DNA of 64,000 nt from assembly GCA_903843225.1 (NCBI GenBank), contig CAIMOX010000013.1:1-64000 (forward strand), given 5' to 3'. Below, piece after piece: positions 59,826 to 64,000 of the stretch. Every line of letters starts with the position of its first letter. The stretch's first letter is position 1. Source of the stretch: an uncultured Actinomycetes bacterium. GTDB taxonomy: Bacteria > Actinomycetota > Actinomycetes > Nanopelagicales > Nanopelagicaceae. The translations under genes were made by a program, and so were the position numbers. The notes under the pieces are model-generated. The model saw nothing but the letters and a program-made list of their open reading frames with translations, had not been told where the DNA came from and did not search any database.

Positions 59826-60256
59826 AGGTCGTCATTGCCCTCGGATCTAATCTTGGGGATCGTCATGTGACACTCAATGCAGCGGTGGAGGCACTCCGTG
59901 CGATTATCACAGTAAAGGCAGTATCTACATATATTGAGAGCGCACCAGTTGGCGGACCCGAACAACCTGACTACCTCAATGCGGTATTACTAGGTGAGAG
60001 TGATCTGGCGCCAGAAGTACTGCTAGAACAGATGCAATTGATTGAGAGTAAGGCCGGCCGGGAGCGAATCGAACGATGGGGTGCACGCACACTCGATCTT
60101 GATCTCATTATCGCCGGTGAGATTATTCAGGAGAGTGAGTTTTTAACCTTGCCGCATCCACGTGCTCATGAGCGTCGCTTTGTCTTGGACCCTTGGCTTG
60201 AGCTTGATCCTGCGGCAACTCTGCCTGGTTTTGGCGAGGTACGATTACTCCCATAA
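59822..60256 (+). CDS. folK: Hydroxymethyl-dihydropterin pyrophosphokinase
   Basis: 144 aa. ALGSNLGDR, TYIESAPVGGPEQPDYLNAV, ERWGARTLDLDLIIAG and LPHPRAHERRFVLDPW are the family's pterin-, Mg- and ATP-binding stretches. It acts between FolB and FolP. Overlaps folB by four bases (ATGA). In many actinobacteria a small membrane-protein gene (DUF3180) follows; here panC follows directly. Confidence 0.95.
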   Translation: MKVVIALGSNLGDRHVTLNAAVEALRAIITVKAVSTYIESAPVGGPEQPDYLNAVLLGESDLAPEVLLEQMQLIESKAGRERIERWGARTLDLDLIIAGEIIQESEFLTLPHPRAHERRFVLDPWLELDPAATLPGFGEVRLLP

Positions 60257-60288
60257 GGCCTGGTACCCGAAGTGGACTGGAGCAGTAC

Positions 60289-61056
60289 ATGAGCAAAGGC
60301 ACGGCGTTCGTCCCTACTATGGGCGCACTTCATGCTGGGCATTTGTCCTTGATTGAACTTGCAAAGAGTTATAGCGATGAAGTTGTGGTCAGTATCTTTG
60401 TTAATCCACTTCAATTTGAAAACCCAGATGATCTAGCAAAATACCCGAGAGATATCGAAGGCGATTCCGCACTTGCCCTTAGTGCAGGTGCAACAAAGAT
60501 TTGGGCACCAACGATTGAAGAAATTTATCCAAGCAACCCCACCATCATCAGCGCGGGAGCACTCGCAAATAAATATGAAGGCGTTAATCGCCCTGGACAC
60601 TTTGATGGAGTAATTACCGTTGTAGATCGACTCTTTAAGAAGGTGGATCCTGAGTTTGCAATCTTTGGTGAAAAAGATTTCCAACAACTCTTTCTCATCA
60701 AGCAATGGGTGAAAGAGCAACAGATTCCGGTCACAATTATTGCGGCCCCGTTAGTGCGAGATAGTGATGGTTTAGCGCTCTCCTCTCGAAACGTCAGACT
60801 TGGAGAAGATGGCAGAAGGCAGGCACTCGTCATTTCAAAGGCGCTCTTTGCAGCACGGAAAAGTGAGAACCCAGAAGAAGTAATGGCTCAGATACTGAGA
60901 TCAGAGCCAGCCTTCACGCTTGATTATGCAGTCATCATTGATGAAGAGAGCTTTGAGATCGCATCAATTCAGACTAAGCACCGTCGGGCTCTGATCGCTG
61001 GTTGGGTAAATGGCGTCAGATTGTTGGACAATATGACCATGAGCGTGAACGCATGA
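60289..61056 (+). CDS. panC: Pantothenate synthetase, short N-terminus
   Basis: 255 aa. It joins pantoate and beta-alanine with ATP. FVPTMGALHAGHLSL with the HIGH-type site, ANKYEGVNRPGHFDGVITVV, FGEKDFQQLFLIK, PLVRDSDGLALSSRNVRL are typical. It begins only seven residues before FVPTMG, while most PanC proteins have about 20 to 25 residues there; no in-frame start lies upstream and GGAG is placed six bases before the ATG, so the short form looks real. No panD follows. Confidence 0.92.
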   Translation: MSKGTAFVPTMGALHAGHLSLIELAKSYSDEVVVSIFVNPLQFENPDDLAKYPRDIEGDSALALSAGATKIWAPTIEEIYPSNPTIISAGALANKYEGVNRPGHFDGVITVVDRLFKKVDPEFAIFGEKDFQQLFLIKQWVKEQQIPVTIIAAPLVRDSDGLALSSRNVRLGEDGRRQALVISKALFAARKSENPEEVMAQILRSEPAFTLDYAVIIDEESFEIASIQTKHRRALIAGWVNGVRLLDNMTMSVNA

Positions 61057-62663
61057 AGTTGTTAGCGGGTAAGCCTGGCTGGACCACGAAGGCTGATGTC
61101 GTTGTTATTGGATCTGGCGTCGCTGGATTAACAACGGTCTTAAATCTGCGTGCCTCTGGATTGTCAGTACTTCTTGTCACGAAAGCCTTGCTTGATGAGG
61201 GTTCTACGAAGTGGGCACAGGGCGGTATCGCAGCTGCACTTGGGCCAGGAGATTCACCTGATCAACACGAGAGTGACACAATCGTTGCAGGAGCAGGACT
61301 TTGCGATCTTGAAGCTGTAAAAATATTAGTAACCGAAGGTCCAGAAGCGGTTCGTAAACTCATCGCGCGCGGAGCAATATTTGATAAATCTGATTCTGGT
61401 GAGATCTCACTGACAAGAGAAGGTGGGCATCACCGTAATCGAATCTTGCATGCTGGTGGCGATGCTACCGGCGCGGAAGTTTCACGTGCACTCCTTGAAG
61501 CGATTAAGGGTGACCCTGGAATCGAAGTCATTGAGCAGGCACTCGCTATCGATGCACTTCAAGATGGGCAAGGGACAGTGTGCGGAGTAACGCTTCACGT
61601 CATCGGCGAGGGTAGTCGTGATGGTGTCGGTCAGGCGCTTTCGAAGGCAGTTGTCATCGCTACCGGTGGGCTTGGTCAGGTTTATTCACAGACCACGAAC
61701 CCGTCTGTTTCAACCGGTGATGGAGTAGCCCTCGCACTTCGCGCAGGTGCAGAAGTCGCCGACGTTGAATTTATTCAATTCCACCCTACGGTTCTATGGC
61801 GCGACACAACTGAAGGCGGACAACAGCCACTCATTAGTGAAGCGGTTCGCGGTGAAGGCGCGATCTTGCTTAACCACAAGGGCGAGCCGTTCATGGTGAA
61901 GAAGCACGAACTCGCAGATTTAGCGCCACGCGACATTGTTGCGAAAGAGATCTTCACCCAAATGCGCACCGCCAATGTCCCACATGTCTGGCTCGATGCG
62001 ACTGGCATCAAGGACTTTGAAGGCCGTTTCCCAACGATTTACGCATCTTGCAAGGCAAATGGCATCGACCCTACTCAGCAACTTATTCCAGTTTCGCCGG
62101 CATCACATTACGCATCTGGCGGTGTCTTAGTCGATCTCAATGGCCAAACGACGGTTGCTGGGCTTTATGTTTGCGGAGAGACAGCATGTACCGGTGCCCA
62201 TGGCGCTAACCGATTGGCATCGAATTCATTACTCGAAGGACTCGTCTTTGGTGCTCGCATCGCAACTCATATTGCCGCGCATCTACCAGAACAGGTAGTG
62301 CCGGTTGAAGATCAGAACGAAGGCTTCTTATTGAGCCCCGCAATCAAATTACAACTGCAATTGGCGATGAGTGATGGCGCAGGCGTAATGAGATCCGAGG
62401 AGTCGTTGCTGCAAACACTCGCGACGCTTTCGCAACTTGCTGTCAGAACCAGCTCTGAGCCACGGATCGAAGCGTGGGAGGCATCCAACCTTTATCTCTT
62501 GGCCCTTGCGATTGTTCGAGGAGCACTTGAGCGGAAGGAATCACGTGGATCTCATTGGCGTAGTGATTTCCCACTTACCGACCCATTGTGGAGCAAGCGA
62601 GTTGTTCAACGTTATAACGTTAAAGGTCAGTGGAGTACTCGATACCTTGAGGTGACCCAATGA
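61053..62663 (+). CDS. nadB: L-aspartate oxidase
   Basis: 536 aa flavoprotein that oxidises aspartate to iminoaspartate, first step of NAD synthesis. FAD fold VVVIGSGVAGLTTVLNLRASG, STKWAQGGIAAALGPGDSPDQHESDT, EGGHHRNRILHAGGDATGAE, EFIQFHPT, SPASHYASGGVLVDLNGQT and GANRLASNSLLEG are all present. ATG 61053 overlaps the panC stop (ATGA). nadA (quinolinate synthase), the usual partner, is not in the window. Confidence 0.94.
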   Translation: MKLLAGKPGWTTKADVVVIGSGVAGLTTVLNLRASGLSVLLVTKALLDEGSTKWAQGGIAAALGPGDSPDQHESDTIVAGAGLCDLEAVKILVTEGPEAVRKLIARGAIFDKSDSGEISLTREGGHHRNRILHAGGDATGAEVSRALLEAIKGDPGIEVIEQALAIDALQDGQGTVCGVTLHVIGEGSRDGVGQALSKAVVIATGGLGQVYSQTTNPSVSTGDGVALALRAGAEVADVEFIQFHPTVLWRDTTEGGQQPLISEAVRGEGAILLNHKGEPFMVKKHELADLAPRDIVAKEIFTQMRTANVPHVWLDATGIKDFEGRFPTIYASCKANGIDPTQQLIPVSPASHYASGGVLVDLNGQTTVAGLYVCGETACTGAHGANRLASNSLLEGLVFGARIATHIAAHLPEQVVPVEDQNEGFLLSPAIKLQLQLAMSDGAGVMRSEESLLQTLATLSQLAVRTSSEPRIEAWEASNLYLLALAIVRGALERKESRGSHWRSDFPLTDPLWSKRVVQRYNVKGQWSTRYLEVTQ

Positions 62664-63499
62664 TAGATATTGATAAGCACATTCATGAGCTCATCACTAT
62701 GGCGATCAGTGAGGATCTTGCTCGCGGAATCGATATCACCTCGCACGCGACAATTAGTAAGGATGCAACTGGCGTTGCGCACTACCGAACTCGTGAAACT
62801 GGAGCCATCGCCGGTATTCCAGTGGCAGTGGCGGTCTTAAATACGTTAGGAATTACAGATATTGATATCCCTGTCACCTGTGCCCACGAAAATGTGGCCG
62901 GGACTACTATTTTGACGGCTCGTGGAAACCTACGTTCCTTGATGCTGGCAGAGCGAACGACCCTTAACTTTTTAACTCACCTCAGTGGAATTGCTACGTT
63001 GACTCGCAAGTGGGTTGATGAGGTCGCTGATACCAAGTGCCAAGTGCGTGATACTCGCAAAACGACGCCTGGTTGGCGCACCCTTGAGAAGTACGCAGTT
63101 CGCATGGGAGGCGGAACCAATCACCGAATGTCCCTCTCGGATGCAGCGCTTATTAAAGATAATCACATTGTTGCCGCTGGTGGAGTCCTGCAAGCCTTTG
63201 ATCTAGTTCGTTTGCAATATCCCGACGCGCCAATCGAGATTGAGGTAGATACCCTCGACCAACTAGCGATCGTCATGGACCGCGATCCAGATTTAATCTT
63301 GCTCGACAATATGAGCACCAAGCTGTGCAAAGAAGCGGTTGAGTTAGTTGATGGTCAATTCCGTCTAGAGGCTTCAGGCGGAATTACTTTCGAGAACGCC
63401 CGCGCATATGCGCAGACTGGCGTGGATTACATAGCTGTTGGTGCGCTTACGCATTCTGCAAAGGCGCTTGATATCGGGCTAGATCTAAAGATGGAGTAA
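62660..63499 (+). CDS. nadC: Nicotinate-nucleotide pyrophosphorylase
   Basis: 279 aa. It turns quinolinate and PRPP into nicotinate mononucleotide. EDLARGIDITSHAT, ERTTLNFLTHLSGIATLT, RDTRKTTPGWRTLEKYAVRMGG, LIKDNHI, and IEVEVDTLDQ with LEASGGI are typical. Overlaps nadB by four bases (ATGA). Confidence 0.95.
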   Translation: MIDIDKHIHELITMAISEDLARGIDITSHATISKDATGVAHYRTRETGAIAGIPVAVAVLNTLGITDIDIPVTCAHENVAGTTILTARGNLRSLMLAERTTLNFLTHLSGIATLTRKWVDEVADTKCQVRDTRKTTPGWRTLEKYAVRMGGGTNHRMSLSDAALIKDNHIVAAGGVLQAFDLVRLQYPDAPIEIEVDTLDQLAIVMDRDPDLILLDNMSTKLCKEAVELVDGQFRLEASGGITFENARAYAQTGVDYIAVGALTHSAKALDIGLDLKME

Positions 63500-63502
63500 T
63501 AA

Positions 63503-64000
63503 ATGCTTCTGACAATCGATGTTGGCAATACCAACACAGTTCTAGGACTCTTTACCGATGATGAGATGACTCGTTCTTGGCGAGTTAAAACTGATCCGCG
63601 CGATACCGCAGACGAACTTTGGCTGCTCTATCGACAACTCATTGAAGACTATGACGTCACGGGTCTAGCAGTCTGCTCGACAGTACCTGCGATATTGCGT
63701 GAGCTTCGGGTGATGATCTCCAGATACTTTTCTAATGTCGATTGCACCATTATTGAACCTGGCACCAAAACGGGTGTTTCATTAATCGTAGATAATCCAC
63801 GAGAAATCGGCGCCGATCGAATTGTGAATACGCTCGCAGCGCACACCTTGTATGGCACAAATGGGCCATGCATCGTTGTGGATTTTGGAACATCAACGAA
63901 CTTTGATGTGGTTTCGCCGAGTGGTGAGTTCTTGGGTGGAGCGCTTGCTCCGGGTATTGAAATTTCAGTTGAGGCGCTAGCTGCACGTGCTGCGCAACTT
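63503..64000 (+). CDS. coaX: Type III pantothenate kinase (partial, N-terminal 166 codons)
   Basis: First step of coenzyme A synthesis, BadF/ASKHA-fold kinase. LTIDVGNTNTVLGLF is the ATP phosphate loop; KTGVSLIVDNPREIGADRIVN and CIVVDFGTSTNFDVVSPSGEFLGGALAPG give the pantothenate- and metal-binding regions. It begins three bases after the nadC stop and runs off the right window edge. It closes the nadB-nadC-coaX order common in actinobacteria. Confidence 0.93.
   Translation, partial: MLLTIDVGNTNTVLGLFTDDEMTRSWRVKTDPRDTADELWLLYRQLIEDYDVTGLAVCSTVPAILRELRVMISRYFSNVDCTIIEPGTKTGVSLIVDNPREIGADRIVNTLAAHTLYGTNGPCIVVDFGTSTNFDVVSPSGEFLGGALAPGIEISVEALAARAAQL

Noticed and set aside
1-64000. Insertion sequences, prophage, integrases, toxin-antitoxin or restriction genes
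   Set aside because: No transposase, recombinase, phage structural protein or inverted-repeat-bounded element was found; the region reads as a stable chromosome backbone.

Overview
This window looks like chromosomal DNA of a streamlined, mesophilic actinobacterium, most likely a freshwater planktonic lineage of the acI / Nanopelagicales type (inference; no marker gene here proves it). The reasons are a moderate GC content, very tight gene packing with many ATGA/GTGA overlaps, the actinobacterial order tilS-hpt-ftsH-folE-folP-folB-folK-panC-nadB-nadC-coaX, an actinobacterial TadA-associated protein next to tadA, CtaG-type oxidase assembly, several binding-protein-dependent sugar importers without PTS genes, and a light-linked DNA repair enzyme. 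Many first genes of transcription units appear leaderless: a TANNNT -10 box sits 5 to 7 bases before the start codon.

Positions 1-12000 hold a divergent sugar regulon that I read as amino-sugar (probably N-acetylgalactosamine or N-acetylglucosamine) use. Leftwards: SBP, two permeases, a DeoR/AgaR-type repressor and a class II sugar-bisphosphate aldolase cut by the window edge. Rightwards: SIS-domain isomerase/deaminase, a second SBP with two permeases, a GH4 glycosidase, a ROK sugar kinase and NagA/AgaA deacetylase. Positions 11977-16024 hold an LCP-family wall enzyme, a small membrane protein, an MFS exporter and an HtrA-like protease. Positions 16057-25423 hold an alpha/beta-glucoside locus: two GH13 alpha-glucosidases at the flanks, an AglEFG-like importer, a GH1 beta-glucosidase and a LacI repressor, with two nearly identical candidate operators.

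Positions 25420-36304 are mixed: kynureninase, ABC-F ATPase, ACT-domain malic enzyme, upp, TadA partner and tadA, tRNA-Ser(CGA), an azoreductase-type flavoprotein, an FeS-type (6-4) photolyase, a secreted SGNH protein, a Gfo/Idh/MocA oxidoreductase and two small lysine-rich proteins. Positions 36377-41617 hold the aa3 cytochrome oxidase block (ctaE, ctaD, ctaC, an added cupredoxin-like membrane protein, and the divergent ctaG); ctaB lies at 49216. Positions 41648-46301 hold a membrane-anchored esterase and a three-gene envelope operon (odd CE4 deacetylase, beta-propeller protein, MprF-like aminoacyl-lipid synthase).

Positions 46401-64000 are housekeeping: TPR protein, SPOUT methyltransferase, PBP4-type DacB, CtaB, MetZ, an ABC-2 exporter pair, an NlpC/P60 hydrolase, then the tilS-to-coaX run of tRNA modification, purine salvage, membrane proteolysis, folate, pantothenate and NAD synthesis. 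None of the three sugar importers has its ATPase in the window, so a shared MsiK/UgpC-type ATPase elsewhere is predicted. I found no insertion sequence, prophage, CRISPR array or rRNA gene.
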